The notes below the pieces were generated by a model. It was not told the DNA's origin. It worked only from the letters and a program-made list of their open reading frames with translations, and made no database searches. A program made the position numbers and the translations under genes. Below are positions 46,162 to 55,326 of a stretch of 64,000 nucleotides of DNA, piece after piece. The stretch is from positions 31,096 to 95,095 of the forward strand of contig NZ_AJLT01000012.1 in assembly GCF_000258765.1 (NCBI RefSeq), written 5' to 3'. Within the stretch, counting starts at the first letter, position 1. Each line of letters begins with the position of its first letter. The stretch is from Gillisia marina (lineage in GTDB: Bacteria > Bacteroidota > Bacteroidia > Flavobacteriales > Flavobacteriaceae).

Positions 46162-47445
46162 CTATAATTTTTTATCACATTTAGAACCTAAAACACCTTT
46201 TACGTCATATACAACTGCATTTTCAGCTTTCAAAATTTCCAAATCTTCGTTTAAAAATTCCTTATGAGCAACGGCTAGTACTATACTATCAAATTTTTTG
46301 TTTGGTAAACTCTTAGAGGTAGTTAGTCCATATTCGTGCTTAACTTCTTCTGGATTTGCTAGTGGATCGTAAATAGTAATATTAACTCCATATTCTTTTA
46401 AGTTTTTAATAACGTCCACTACCTTAGTATTTCTTACATCCGGGCAATTCTCCTTAAAAGTTATCCCTAGCACCAATACTTCAGCTCCCTTTACCTTAAT
46501 ATCATTTTGCAACATCAATTTTACAACTTCAGAAGCGACATATTGCCCCATACTATCATTCATACGTCTTCCTGCAAGAATAATTTCTGGATGATACCCC
46601 ACCTCTTGCGCTTTTTGAGCTAGATAATAAGGATCTACTCCAATACAGTGCCCACCAACAAGCCCTGGTTTAAATGGAAGAAAATTCCATTTAGTACCTG
46701 CTGCTTCCAAAACATCATTTGTATCAATCTCGAGCATATTAAAGATCTTTGCCAATTCATTAACAAAGGCAATATTAATATCTCGCTGGGAATTTTCAAT
46801 AACCTTTGCAGCCTCTGCAACTTTAATAGTTGGAGCTAAATGAGTTCCTGCAGTAATTACAGTTTTATAAAGCTCATTAACTTTTTTTCCAATCTCTGGT
46901 ATAGAACCGGCAGTAACTTTAAGAATTTTATCTACAGTATGTTCTTTATCTCCCGGATTAATACGCTCTGGAGAATAACCTGCAAAAAAATCTTCATTAA
47001 ATTTTAAGCCGCTTATTTTTTCAAGAACGGGAACACATTCATCTTCAGTTACTCCTGGATATACAGTGGATTCATAGATAACGATATCACCTTTTTTGAG
47101 AACTTTCCCGATAGCTTCACTACTTTTATATAAGGGTGTAAGATCTGGTCTATTATTTTTATCTACCGGTGTTGGAACAGTTATAATATAATAATTGCAA
47201 TCTTTAATGTCTTCTAAATTCGTAGAGCAGTAAAGGCCGTTATCATTAGAAGGCTTTGCAACCAAAGCTGATTTCAAGACATCATCTTCTACTTCTAATG
47301 TGGTATCCTTTCCATTCATTAATTCTGCTACTCTAGTTTGATTAATATCAAACCCTATAACCGGGAATTTGGTTGCAAATAATCTAGCAAGCGGCAAACC
47401 TACATAACCTAAACCGATTACTGCAATTTTAATATCGTTGTTCAT
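46162..47445 (-). CDS. tviB: UDP-N-acetylhexosamine 6-dehydrogenase (TviB/WbpO-like)
   Basis: A 427-residue nucleotide-sugar dehydrogenase. IAVIGLGYVGLPLARLFATK, VPTPVDKNNRPDLTPLYKSSE, YSPERINPGDKEHTVDKI, GLVGGHCIGVDPYYLAQKA with catalytic Cys, and LGITFKENCPDVRNTKV. The NRPDL and HCIGVDPYYL spacing fits the Vi-type TviB/WbpA/WbpO group rather than UDP-glucose dehydrogenase. Product is likely UDP-GlcNAcA or UDP-GalNAcA. It is preceded by a TviC/WbpP-like epimerase (12 bp gap), the same pair that makes UDP-GalNAcA in other bacteria. Confidence 0.88.
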   Translation of the reverse strand: MNNDIKIAVIGLGYVGLPLARLFATKFPVIGFDINQTRVAELMNGKDTTLEVEDDVLKSALVAKPSNDNGLYCSTNLEDIKDCNYYIITVPTPVDKNNRPDLTPLYKSSEAIGKVLKKGDIVIYESTVYPGVTEDECVPVLEKISGLKFNEDFFAGYSPERINPGDKEHTVDKILKVTAGSIPEIGKKVNELYKTVITAGTHLAPTIKVAEAAKVIENSQRDINIAFVNELAKIFNMLEIDTNDVLEAAGTKWNFLPFKPGLVGGHCIGVDPYYLAQKAQEVGYHPEIILAGRRMNDSMGQYVASEVVKLMLQNDIKVKGAEVLVLGITFKENCPDVRNTKVVDVIKNLKEYGVNITIYDPLANPEEVKHEYGLTTSKSLPNKKFDSIVLAVAHKEFLNEDLEILKAENAVVYDVKGVLGSKCDKKL

Positions 47446-47457
47446 TATATAGTTATA

Positions 47458-48453
47458 TTATTTAAGATTTTTCCAATACCAATCCACAGCTTCCTTTAAA
47501 CCTGCTCTTATATTATATTTTGGATCGTAACCAAAATTATTTTTTGCCTTATCTACTGAAGCTAAAGAATGCGGAATATCCCCAGCACGATTTGGGCCGT
47601 GTTTAATTTCAATATTTGCAATTTCAGGATCATACTTGGTCAAAAATTCTTTTAACAAAGTTGTTAGTTCCAATAAATTTGTTCTATCTCCTACAGCGGT
47701 ATTATAAACTTCATTTAAAGCTTCTTTATTTTCTGATGTAAGCGCCAAAAGATTCATCTGGATCACATTATCTATATAAGTAAAGTCCCGAGAGTAAGTT
47801 CCATCTCCATTAATAACTGGAGATTCATGATTCATTAACTGAATAACAAATTTTGGAATAACCGCAGCATATGCTCCATTAGGGTCTTGTTTTCTTCCGA
47901 ACACATTAAAATAGCGAAGCCCAACGGTGTCTAAATCATATGCATTTTTAAAAATATCTGCATAAAGTTCATTCACATATTTTGTAATAGCGTAAGGAGA
48001 AAGTGGTTTTCCAATAATATGCTCTACTTTAGGTAAATTTTCTGAATCTCCATAAGTAGAGGAACTTGCAGCATACACAAATCGTTTTACTTTTGCATCA
48101 CGAGCAGCAACCAGCATATTTAAAAAACCCGATACATTTACTTCGTTACTTGTAATTGGATCTTTTAATGATCTTGGAACAGAACCTAAGGCAGCTTCAT
48201 GCAAAATATAATCCACTCCTTTCACTGCTTTATAGCAGCTATCTAAATTTCTAATATCACCTTCAATTAAGGTGAACATTGAATTATCTTTAAATGTTTC
48301 TAAATTCTCACGCTTACCTGTAGCAAAGTTATCCAAGCATACTACTTGAGCCCCAAGATTAAGAAGTGATTCACATAGATTGGAACCGATAAATCCAGCG
48401 CCACCGGTTACTAATATTTTTGAAGACCTTAATTTAGAAAATTGTTCTTGCAT
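47458..48453 (-). CDS. tviC: TviC/WbpP-like UDP-N-acetylhexosamine 4-epimerase
   Basis: A 331-residue extended SDR. ILVTGGAGFIGSNLCESLLN, HEAALGSVPRSLKDP, YAASSSTYGDSE, SPYAITKYVNELYAD and YFNVFGRKQDPNGAYAAVIP. The ALGSVPRS and GRRQDPNGAYAAVIP-like segments are typical of WbpP/TviC, which interconvert UDP-GlcNAc(A) and UDP-GalNAc(A). It is upstream of the TviB-like dehydrogenase, with which it should make UDP-GalNAcA. Confidence 0.9.
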   Translation of the reverse strand: MQEQFSKLRSSKILVTGGAGFIGSNLCESLLNLGAQVVCLDNFATGKRENLETFKDNSMFTLIEGDIRNLDSCYKAVKGVDYILHEAALGSVPRSLKDPITSNEVNVSGFLNMLVAARDAKVKRFVYAASSSTYGDSENLPKVEHIIGKPLSPYAITKYVNELYADIFKNAYDLDTVGLRYFNVFGRKQDPNGAYAAVIPKFVIQLMNHESPVINGDGTYSRDFTYIDNVIQMNLLALTSENKEALNEVYNTAVGDRTNLLELTTLLKEFLTKYDPEIANIEIKHGPNRAGDIPHSLASVDKAKNNFGYDPKYNIRAGLKEAVDWYWKNLK

Positions 48454-48482
48454 TAAATGCGATTGTTTTGATTTACAATCGG

Positions 48483-48490
48483 CAAAGATA
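48483..48490 (-). promoter_or_regulatory. Candidate -7 box upstream of tviC
   Basis: The minus strand reads TATCTTTG followed by CC, a near-ideal TAnnTTTG, 29 bp before the tviC start in the 164-bp gap after the UDP-GlcA epimerase gene. The expected TTG lies at about 26 bp, longer than the usual 17-23 bp. It would start a transcript for tviC-tviB-ugd-uxs and perhaps pseB onward. Confidence 0.45.
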
Positions 48491-48617
48491 GTATTTCTAT
48501 ATTAAGGTAAGGGATTCAATATCTTAAAGAATTCTAAAAAGCTTAAATCTAATTCCGTATTTGTTGTGAATAATAACAAGTCTTGAATCTACTCATTAAA
48601 ATTAACATTTTATAATA

Positions 48618-49639
48618 CTAATAATACCCCGTATACCACGACAAGTACTTTTTCACTCCCTCCTTTATACTAATCTTTGGCTCGTAACCAAAATCATTTT
48701 GCAGGTCGCTTACATCTGCCCAAGTTCTCTTTACATCCCCTGCTTGCATTGGTAGCATTTCTTTTTTAGCCTTTAGTCCTAATTGATCTTCAATTTCAGT
48801 AGTAAAATCTAAAAGCTTTACAGGTTTACTATTACCTATATTATAAAGTCTATAATTAGATTTCTGATTTTCACCTTTGATAACAATACTCATAACCCCA
48901 TCTACAATATCATCTATAAAAGTGAAATCACGCTCTAAATTCCCATTATTAAAAACTTTGATAGGATTTCCTTTTGCAATAGCATCTGTAAAAAGAAACA
49001 TTGCCATATCTGGTCTTCCCCAAGGTCCATACACGGTAAAAAATCTAAGTCCTGTAGTTTTAAAATTGAATAAATGACTATATGTGTACGCCATTAATTC
49101 ATTGCTCTTTTTCGTTGCTGCATATAAACTTATTGGCTTATCTACATTGTCATTTACAGAAAAAGGAATCTTTTTATTTTGACCATATACGCTAGAGCTG
49201 GTGGCATAAATTAGATGTTCAATATTATAATTTCTACAACATTCTAATATATTTAAAAAGCCAACAACATTACTATCTATGTAGCTTCTGGGTTTTCTAA
49301 ACTATATCTTACCCCTGCCTGAGCAGCAAGGTTGCACACTATTTTAAATTTATGCTCTTTAAAAAGCTCCGGAAGAAACGCTCTATCTTCCAAATTCAAT
49401 TTATAAAATTGAAAACTAGAATACGACTCACTTTCGATTCTGACATTATATTCAGCAGCACTCGCTAAAACTCCTAATTCCTTAAGGCGATCGTACTTTA
49501 GATCAACATTATAATAGTCATTCAAATTATCTAAGCCTATAACCTGAAAACCTTCGTCCAATAACCTCTTTGCTAAATGAAACCCAATAAAACCGGCAAC
49601 TCCAGTAACTAAAATTTTATTCCCAATCTTTTTTTGCAT
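48618..49639 (-). CDS. UDP-glucuronate 4-epimerase (frameshifted as sequenced)
   Basis: A 340-residue extended SDR once repaired. Frame 49277-49639 has [38 protein letters not shown] and [14 protein letters not shown]. It then runs off frame at the GGG at 49290-49292. Adding one G gives [33 protein letters not shown] and [16 protein letters not shown], leading into the open frame at 48618-49094 ([20 protein letters not shown]). This is the CapI/UGlcAE pattern, making UDP-GalA from UDP-GlcA. Unlike most breaks here it needs an added, not a removed, base. Confidence 0.86.
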
Positions 49640-49710
49640 AGAATTGCTTTACTATTGTATTAACCTAAGCGCAAGAATATCAAATGCATTCAGCATTTAG
49701 GCAGTTTCCA

Positions 49711-49718
49711 CAAAAGTA
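49711..49718 (-). promoter_or_regulatory. Candidate -7 box upstream of the UDP-GlcA epimerase
   Basis: Minus-strand TACTTTTG in the 124-bp divergent region, 71 bp before the epimerase start. No TTG at a suitable distance. A short inverted repeat AAATGC-N5-GCATTT (49682-49698) lies between it and the gene. Confidence 0.28.
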
Positions 49719-49763
49719 TCAAATTCAAATTTTATAATTTTACTTTTTCAGCAATACCACAAC

Positions 49764-50228
49764 ATGTTTCAAAAAATAAACAAAACCAACTACCCGCCGA
49801 ATAATTCTATCTTAGTTTGGGATGGAGAATGTAAATTTTGCAAGTGGTGGAAAACCAGATGGGAACTTAAGACCGAAAAACGCCTGACTTTTAAAACTTA
49901 TCAAGAGGTCTCTTCTCAATTCCCGGATATTCCCGTTAAAGAATTTAAAAAGGCGAGTCGACTTATCGAGACTGATGGCTCTATTTATTCCGGACCGGAT
50001 TCTGCATATAGAAGTTTATATATTGCAGGAAACAAAAAATGGCATTTTTGGTATTCAAAATATAAGTGGTTTCAAAAAGCGAGTGATGTTGGTTATAACC
50101 ATATTGCAAAAAATAGAAGTTTCTATTACAAAGCAACCATCTTTCTTTTCGGAAAAAATCCCAAAAAGCCTTCTTTATATTGGCTATATTATCTTCTAGC
50201 CGTAACACTACTAATTATTGCATTATGA
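49764..50228 (+). CDS. DCC-family thiol-disulfide oxidoreductase-like protein (DUF393)
   Basis: A 154-residue protein. LVWDGECKFCKWWKTRWEL (about residues 18-36) holds the Asp-x2-Cys-x2-Cys signature of the DCC family. The usual second half follows, with SGPDSAYRSLYIAG and a C-terminal hydrophobic helix (WLYYLLAVTLLIIAL) that probably anchors it in the membrane. Biochemical role is not known for the family; a redox role is suggested by the CxxC. It overlaps the following small membrane gene in ATGA. Confidence 0.82.
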   Translation: MFQKINKTNYPPNNSILVWDGECKFCKWWKTRWELKTEKRLTFKTYQEVSSQFPDIPVKEFKKASRLIETDGSIYSGPDSAYRSLYIAGNKKWHFWYSKYKWFQKASDVGYNHIAKNRSFYYKATIFLFGKNPKKPSLYWLYYLLAVTLLIIAL

Positions 50229-50362
50229 AATTCATTAAAACTTACTGGCTATATATTGTTGCCGCACTCATCACTTTAATAGGAATAGTAACCGGTTGGT
50301 ATTTGTTTATATTCTTCGCAATTCCTTTTGCGCTCTTCAGCAGAAAAGAGAAGGAAGAATAG
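50225..50362 (+). CDS. Small membrane protein
   Basis: A 45-residue ORF starting at the ATG that overlaps the DCC gene stop (ATGA), so it is probably translated by coupling. It has two short hydrophobic stretches (WLYIVAALITLIGIVTGW and LFIFFAIPFALF) and a charged end (SRKEKEE). No family is recognised. The coupling and clean topology argue it is real. Confidence 0.6.
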   Translation: MKFIKTYWLYIVAALITLIGIVTGWYLFIFFAIPFALFSRKEKEE

Positions 50363-50459
50363 CGCCCTATTTGAGTTAAACTTATACTAAACCAACACCC
50401 CAATTTGCATTTAGGCTAGCATGGCTGTAACTTCAAACTAAATTTAAATTAAGATAAAA

Positions 50460-50780
50460 ATGAAAGATTACGGGACATTATCACAGGCTATAAATAAATT
50501 GAAATTAGAAGAAGGTTACGAATATGACTTCAATTTATTAGATGAAAAAATCGAACTTAAATCTGAATCTTCTAAATATCATGTTAATGACTTTGATGTC
50601 GATAAGGTTTTAAGATTTGAAGGTATGAGCAATCCGGACGATAATGCAATCTTGTATTGTATTACCACGAAAGATGGAAAAAAAGGAACATTAGTCGATG
50701 GCTACGGTATTTCCGGTGGACAGGTTTCTAAAGAAATGTTGAAAAAATTAGATTTGAAAAATCATAGGCCAACCGATTAA
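50460..50780 (+). CDS. Conserved hypothetical protein, small acidic
   Basis: A 106-residue soluble protein, rich in Lys, Asp and Glu. DYGTLSQAINKLKLEEGYEYDFNL, FDVDKVLRFEGMSNPDDNAILYCI and KKGTLVDGYGI look conserved. I recall short flavobacterial proteins with this pattern being labelled 'phosphoribosylpyrophosphate synthetase', but it has no PRPP loop and is much too short, so I do not adopt that name. It lies between the DCC pair and dps. Function unknown. Confidence 0.7.
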   Translation: MKDYGTLSQAINKLKLEEGYEYDFNLLDEKIELKSESSKYHVNDFDVDKVLRFEGMSNPDDNAILYCITTKDGKKGTLVDGYGISGGQVSKEMLKKLDLKNHRPTD

Positions 50781-50816
50781 TCATGAGTTAAAATTGTATT
50801 AAACATGACTCGTAAA

Positions 50817-50847
50817 TTGTGAAGCACCAACAACTATCATATTTTTG
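50817..50847 (+). promoter_or_regulatory. Promoter of dps (TTG-N20-TATTTTTG)
   Basis: TTG at 50817-50819 and TATTTTTG at 50840-50847 are separated by 20 bp, both as in the Flavobacterium consensus. The dps ATG is 33 bp further on. This is the best two-box promoter I found in the window. Confidence 0.55.
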
Positions 50848-50879
50848 TATGGTATTTTAAGAATCAATAAATAAAAACT

Positions 50880-51372
50880 ATGAACTATTTAGGATTAGAC
50901 GATAAAAAAACTGCAAAAACTGTTGAGGAACTTAATATTCTTCTTGCAGATTACCATTTATATTATCAAAAATTAAGAAATTTTCACTGGAATGTCATTG
51001 GTAAAAGCTTCTTCGACTTACATGAGAAGTTTGAAGAGCTTTATGACGACGCAAAATTGAAAGTAGATGAAATTGCGGAAAGAATTCTTACCTTACGCTA
51101 TCAGCCAGCTAGTAATATGAGTGATTATCTTAAGTCTTCTAATTTAAAAGAATCTAAATCTGATCTTTCGGATTCACAAATGATCAAAACTTTATTAGAC
51201 GATCATGGAATTATTCTTAAGCAAATGCGTAAAGTAACTGAAATAGCGGATAAAGGTGGAGATGAAGGGACTATAGACCTTATAGGTGCATATATTAGAG
51301 AGCTGGAAAAAAACAAGTTGGATGCTAGACGCATGGAAAATGAAAACTAGCGATACTCACAAGACAATTTAA
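50880..51372 (+). CDS. dps: Dps-family ferritin-like protein (frameshifted near C-terminus as sequenced)
   Basis: Dps oxidises and stores iron and protects DNA. LADYHLYYQKLRNFHWNVIG with SFFDLHEKFEELYDDAKLKVDEIAER carries the ferroxidase residues (His, Asp, Glu). The frame as read ends at 51350 with ELEKNKLDARRMENEN. The A7 run at 51307-51313 has one base too many: removing it gives the family ending ELEKTSWMLDAWKMK and a stop at 51370-51372, 163 residues. The stop is then 15 bp before the MscS gene, so the two may be co-transcribed. The core four-helix bundle is nearly complete either way. Confidence 0.88.
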
Positions 51373-51387
51373 AATAGAAATCAATAT

Positions 51388-52278
51388 ATGTTCAAAGAAT
51401 TCAATTTAAATGAATCTATTAAAGGGATATGGGATAAAATGGCCTCTTGGCTAGATTCCTTAATTCTTAACCTCCCCAATTTTTTACTTGCCGCAGTTGT
51501 ATTTATAATATTTCTGTTTATTGCGAAATATGTAGCAAAACTGGTAGATAAATTACTAAGAAGAAAAGGTTCTCAAGATTCTATAAGGCAAATTTCCTCT
51601 AGGGTTGCTAAAATAATAGTAATCTTTATTGGGTTCTTTATTGCCTTGTCATTATTAAACTTGGATAAGGTTTTAACCTCTGTACTTGCTGGTGCCGGTG
51701 TGGTTGGACTTGCAATTGGTCTTGCACTTCAAGGCACGCTTAGCAATACTTTTAGTGGAGTGATCCTAAGTTTCCTACCAGAAATACAAATTGGAGACTG
51801 GGTGGTAACCAATGGGTATGCCGGCGAGGTTTTTGAAATTAACTTGAGAAATATAGTTATTAAGGAATCTGATAATAACTATGTAATGATTCCAAACTCT
51901 AAAATTGTAGATGAACCATTTAAGAATTATACTAGAACTGCTAGATCCCGAGTCATGCTTAATTGTGGTGTAGGATACAGTAGTGATTTAGAATTTGTTC
52001 AAAAATTAACTACCGAAACTATGGAATCAATTTTTCCGCAAAGAGGAAATGAAGAAGTAGAATTTATGTTTGAAGAATTTGGGGATAGCTCTATTAATTT
52101 TGTGGTTCGTTTTTGGACAGATGTTACAAGAAACCGAGACGTGCTTATGGCAAAAAATAAAGCAATTATTGCTTTGAAGAAAGCTTTTGATAAAAACGGA
52201 ATTAATATTCCATTCCCTATCAGAACTATCGATTTCACAAATAAGTTATCTATTAATGAGCCTCAAAAAGAGGAGTAA
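51388..52278 (+). CDS. mscS: MscS-family mechanosensitive channel
   Basis: A 296-residue small-conductance channel. Membrane helices include FLLAAVVFIIFLFIAKYVA and KIIVIFIGFFIALSLLNL. The pore helix region is GAGVVGLAIGLALQGTLSNTFSGVILSF (about residues 108-135), then the cytoplasmic beta domain VNGYAGEVFEINLRNIVI-like and VMIPNSKIVDEPFKNYTRT. It releases solutes on hypo-osmotic shock. Full length, intact. It ends before a strong bidirectional terminator. Confidence 0.9.
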   Translation: MFKEFNLNESIKGIWDKMASWLDSLILNLPNFLLAAVVFIIFLFIAKYVAKLVDKLLRRKGSQDSIRQISSRVAKIIVIFIGFFIALSLLNLDKVLTSVLAGAGVVGLAIGLALQGTLSNTFSGVILSFLPEIQIGDWVVTNGYAGEVFEINLRNIVIKESDNNYVMIPNSKIVDEPFKNYTRTARSRVMLNCGVGYSSDLEFVQKLTTETMESIFPQRGNEEVEFMFEEFGDSSINFVVRFWTDVTRNRDVLMAKNKAIIALKKAFDKNGINIPFPIRTIDFTNKLSINEPQKEE

Positions 52279-52303
52279 TAATAGGATGATGTTATTAATA
52301 TAT

Positions 52304-52337
52304 AAAAGCCTCTGTAATTAATTGCAGAGGCTTTTTT
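52304..52337. terminator. Bidirectional intrinsic terminator between mscS and the outer-membrane receptor
   Basis: AAAAGCCTCTG and CAGAGGCTTTT arms (11 bp, TAATTAATTG-type loop between) are flanked by A and T runs on each side. It serves mscS on plus and the convergent receptor gene on minus. The best terminator in the window. Confidence 0.88.
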
Positions 52338-52345
52338 ATTAAAAT

Positions 52346-55171
52346 TTAATCGAACCAAAAAGTGCTCTTTCTGGTTTCACCTTTTTTACCTAAAGTATTA
52401 AACTTATAACTAAAGCCGAGCATAAAATACTGTTGTAGAACGGTACTCTCTGAGTCTTGAATATAATCCTGAGTGGCTGTTCTTTGAGAATTAGTATTCT
52501 GGTTAAGTAAGTCGTAAACTTTCAGGCTTATAGTTCCGTTGTCTTTTAAAACAGAATAGGCTAAGGAACTATTCCAAAAAACAGAACTTGTTTCAAATCC
52601 TGGCGCTACATCTGGATTAAAAATATATTTAATATCATTATACCATTCTAATTTCTTAGGATAAAAGGTGGTTGTTCTAAGTCTCACCTCATGTCTTAAA
52701 AATTTTCTATCATCAAAATTATCAAGATCAAATTTATTGCTTGTATAATTTAATTCATAATTAGGTCTAAACTCAAACAACTCTTTCCAAGTAAACTTGA
52801 AACCTAATTTTGGACTATATGAAAAATTCTTACTTGCATATTTTATATCGTTATTGAAGTTAACATTGCGACTTGCATTTATTCCTATACCTACATCTAT
52901 ATTAAACGTCCTAAGGCTATCTATAGAAATGTTCTTGCTGTAATTAGTATTTCCAAATATTTGATAATAACCATCCACATTATCGTACGTAGTTGTTCTA
53001 ATAAAAGATGGGTCTATTGTAGATCTTGAAACAACCCTATCTTTAGCCACATTTATATTTAGATAAGTATACATTCCTGTACGAGTTTGAAAATCATAAT
53101 TATTCAAGTTCAAATATAAATAGTGAGATTTAGTAGGCTTTAAATCTGGATTTCCTTGAACAATGTTTAATGGATCTGATACATCTATATAAGGAGATAG
53201 TTGTCTTATTCCTGGCGCATCATGGGATAAGCCAAAACCACTATAAAGAGAGGTCTTCTGGCTAAATTTATAACGAATATTTCCGTTGTATTCAATGGCA
53301 TTAAATTCATTTTTAAAATTTATATCCCTAACTGCATCATCACTTTCTAGAGTTCTAAAAACATAACCTGTATTTAATCTAATTCTAAACTTATCCTTTT
53401 CATAAGTTAAACCAATTTCTGGTCTGGAGGTTCTGTTTACATTCGAAAAATCTGTACTCTGGTTTTCATTTAACAAGGAATAAGAATTTGAATCTTGATC
53501 CAGATCATAAACAAATTGAGCATCATCCCTATTCTGATTCTCAAATTTATATTCTAGATCCATAAAAACTTTTTTTGCCAGTATAGGTACACGAACACTG
53601 GTTTCAATCTCGATTCCACGTGTTTGCAAATTGCCATCGGTAAATTGATCTCTAATAATTTCTTGAGGATCATCACCAAATATCAAGGTTTCAGATTGAG
53701 AAAAATTATCATTATTGGTGTCATTTAATTCATTTTCCATAGAGAGTTTTACAAAGCCTCCATTGGCACCATACTTTTTATTAAGAGTAAGATTTCCCTT
53801 AAAATTCTTTCCTTCTCTTAGTGCTTCATTATTAGTATTTGAAGAATTGGTTAACTCCTCATTCGAATTTAAGGTCTCTTCTGAACTTGCAAATCGTGAA
53901 TCTCCCTTTGTATAATTAAACCTGGGTTTAAATTCAATAAGAAAAGTAGAGTCAATTTTTGCCTTTAAATTTAAATTGATTGCGTGGTTATCACTATTGC
54001 TATCTGAATTTGAAATTAGGTTTGAAAAATATCTTCGTCCGGGAATAATATTTTCTCTATTTCTAATTTTATCTTCATAGGAATTTGATGCAGAATAAAA
54101 ATAATCTGATGAAATCTCAACTTTTTCACCAATATTATCTGCGTAATTTACCCCCGCTGTTCTAGAATTAATAATGCCTTCTCCTCCTCCAAAAACTCTA
54201 CCTCCAAAGTTCAAACCTCCGCTACTGCTAACGCTTATATAATTTACATTACCGAACATTTTTTGAATTTCCCCGAAACTAAAACCGGGCGAATTAATAT
54301 TATTTCCTCCCGAGAGCGCACTAATTCGCAAATCATTATCGAAATAATTTAAAAGACCTGCATATTCAAAACGCTCATCTGTGCCACCGCCTGCCGCAAC
54401 CCGACCGAAAATTCCTTTATTTTTCTCCTCGTCAATTGTGATGTTTATAGTTTTATTCTGATCATCACCCTTTTCATTATTAAAGGCTTCAGAATCGGTT
54501 TTTGTATCTGTTACCTGAATCTTTTCAACTATCTCTTTCGTTAAGTTTCTGGTTGCAATCGTTGGGTCGTCTCCAAAAAATGGTTTTCCATTAACAAGAA
54601 TTTTGTTAACCGGTTTACCGTTAACAGTGATGTTCCCTTGGTCATCTACTTCTACCCCTGGAAGCTCCTTTAAAAGATCCTCCACATTAGCATCTTTTTT
54701 GGTCTTAAAAGAAGCTACATTAAATTCCAATGTATCCTTCTTAATAGTAACCGGTGCTCTCCTACCTTGAATTACTACATCTCCTAAAGATTCTATTTGC
54801 TCATTCAAAGAAATAGCATCTAACTTCAGAATTCTATTTTCATCCAGTGTAATTAATTTCTCATATGGTTTATATCCCACAAACGAAATATATAAATTGA
54901 CCTTTGACGCCTGAGTTCTACCTTTTAAATCGAAAACACCGAGTTTATCTGATATAGTATAGGTAATAAGTGAACTATCTTTAACCGATTCTACAAAGAC
55001 CGTTGCTGTTTCCAAAGGAATTTTAGATTGTCCATCTACTAATTTTCCAGAAATAGAAAATTCCTGTGAATATGAAAATAATGAGATCGTAGTAAATAAG
55101 AGGCTTAACAAAAAAACGGTTAAACATATGAGTTGAATTAATTGGAAAGCGAATAACAGAAAAATCTTCAA
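52346..55171 (-). CDS. TonB-dependent receptor-like outer-membrane beta-barrel protein
   Basis: A 941-residue outer-membrane protein. A long hydrophobic N-terminus (signal peptide to about residue 36, ending YSQ) is followed by a carboxypeptidase-regulatory-like domain (FSISGKLVDGQSKIPLETAT, about 40-120). A plug domain (DVVIQGRRAPVTIKKDTLEF and LLKELPGVEVDDQGNITV) precedes a long beta-barrel of the OMP_b-brl_3 type. No SusD partner is adjacent, so it is not an obvious glycan-uptake pair; a role in iron or other uptake, or in outer-membrane protein function, remains open. It has no visible operon partners. Confidence 0.83.
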   Translation of the reverse strand: MKIFLLFAFQLIQLICLTVFLLSLLFTTISLFSYSQEFSISGKLVDGQSKIPLETATVFVESVKDSSLITYTISDKLGVFDLKGRTQASKVNLYISFVGYKPYEKLITLDENRILKLDAISLNEQIESLGDVVIQGRRAPVTIKKDTLEFNVASFKTKKDANVEDLLKELPGVEVDDQGNITVNGKPVNKILVNGKPFFGDDPTIATRNLTKEIVEKIQVTDTKTDSEAFNNEKGDDQNKTINITIDEEKNKGIFGRVAAGGGTDERFEYAGLLNYFDNDLRISALSGGNNINSPGFSFGEIQKMFGNVNYISVSSSGGLNFGGRVFGGGEGIINSRTAGVNYADNIGEKVEISSDYFYSASNSYEDKIRNRENIIPGRRYFSNLISNSDSNSDNHAINLNLKAKIDSTFLIEFKPRFNYTKGDSRFASSEETLNSNEELTNSSNTNNEALREGKNFKGNLTLNKKYGANGGFVKLSMENELNDTNNDNFSQSETLIFGDDPQEIIRDQFTDGNLQTRGIEIETSVRVPILAKKVFMDLEYKFENQNRDDAQFVYDLDQDSNSYSLLNENQSTDFSNVNRTSRPEIGLTYEKDKFRIRLNTGYVFRTLESDDAVRDINFKNEFNAIEYNGNIRYKFSQKTSLYSGFGLSHDAPGIRQLSPYIDVSDPLNIVQGNPDLKPTKSHYLYLNLNNYDFQTRTGMYTYLNINVAKDRVVSRSTIDPSFIRTTTYDNVDGYYQIFGNTNYSKNISIDSLRTFNIDVGIGINASRNVNFNNDIKYASKNFSYSPKLGFKFTWKELFEFRPNYELNYTSNKFDLDNFDDRKFLRHEVRLRTTTFYPKKLEWYNDIKYIFNPDVAPGFETSSVFWNSSLAYSVLKDNGTISLKVYDLLNQNTNSQRTATQDYIQDSESTVLQQYFMLGFSYKFNTLGKKGETRKSTFWFD

Positions 55172-55242
55172 AACTAAATTGATAGTTATCCGTTTTAAGT
55201 TTTTTTTAACATACGTAGCAGTCTATAAAAACCTGATGATAT

Positions 55243-55274
55243 AAAAAAGCCTCTACAAATTGTAGAGCTTTTTT
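55243..55274 (-). terminator. Intrinsic terminator after the phosphatase-barrel gene
   Basis: AAAAAAGC, then CTCTACA-AAT-TGTAGAG, then CTTTTTT. The 7-bp perfect stem with A/T flanks lies 53 bp past the repaired stop of the phosphatase-barrel gene and upstream of the receptor gene. It could act on both strands but the minus-strand role is the needed one. Confidence 0.8.
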
Positions 55275-55326
55275 ATTGGTATACTTTCGATCGATAAATT
55301 CGAGAAATTATATCCCGAATAAGAAT

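Noticed and set aside
50460..50780. Phosphoribosylpyrophosphate synthetase
   Set aside because: It is 106 residues with no PRPP-binding loop or kinase domain; the name seems to be a transferred misannotation.
52346..55171. SusC of a polysaccharide-utilisation locus
   Set aside because: No SusD-like lipoprotein, sulfatase or glycoside hydrolase is adjacent, and the barrel is of the OMP_b-brl_3 type.
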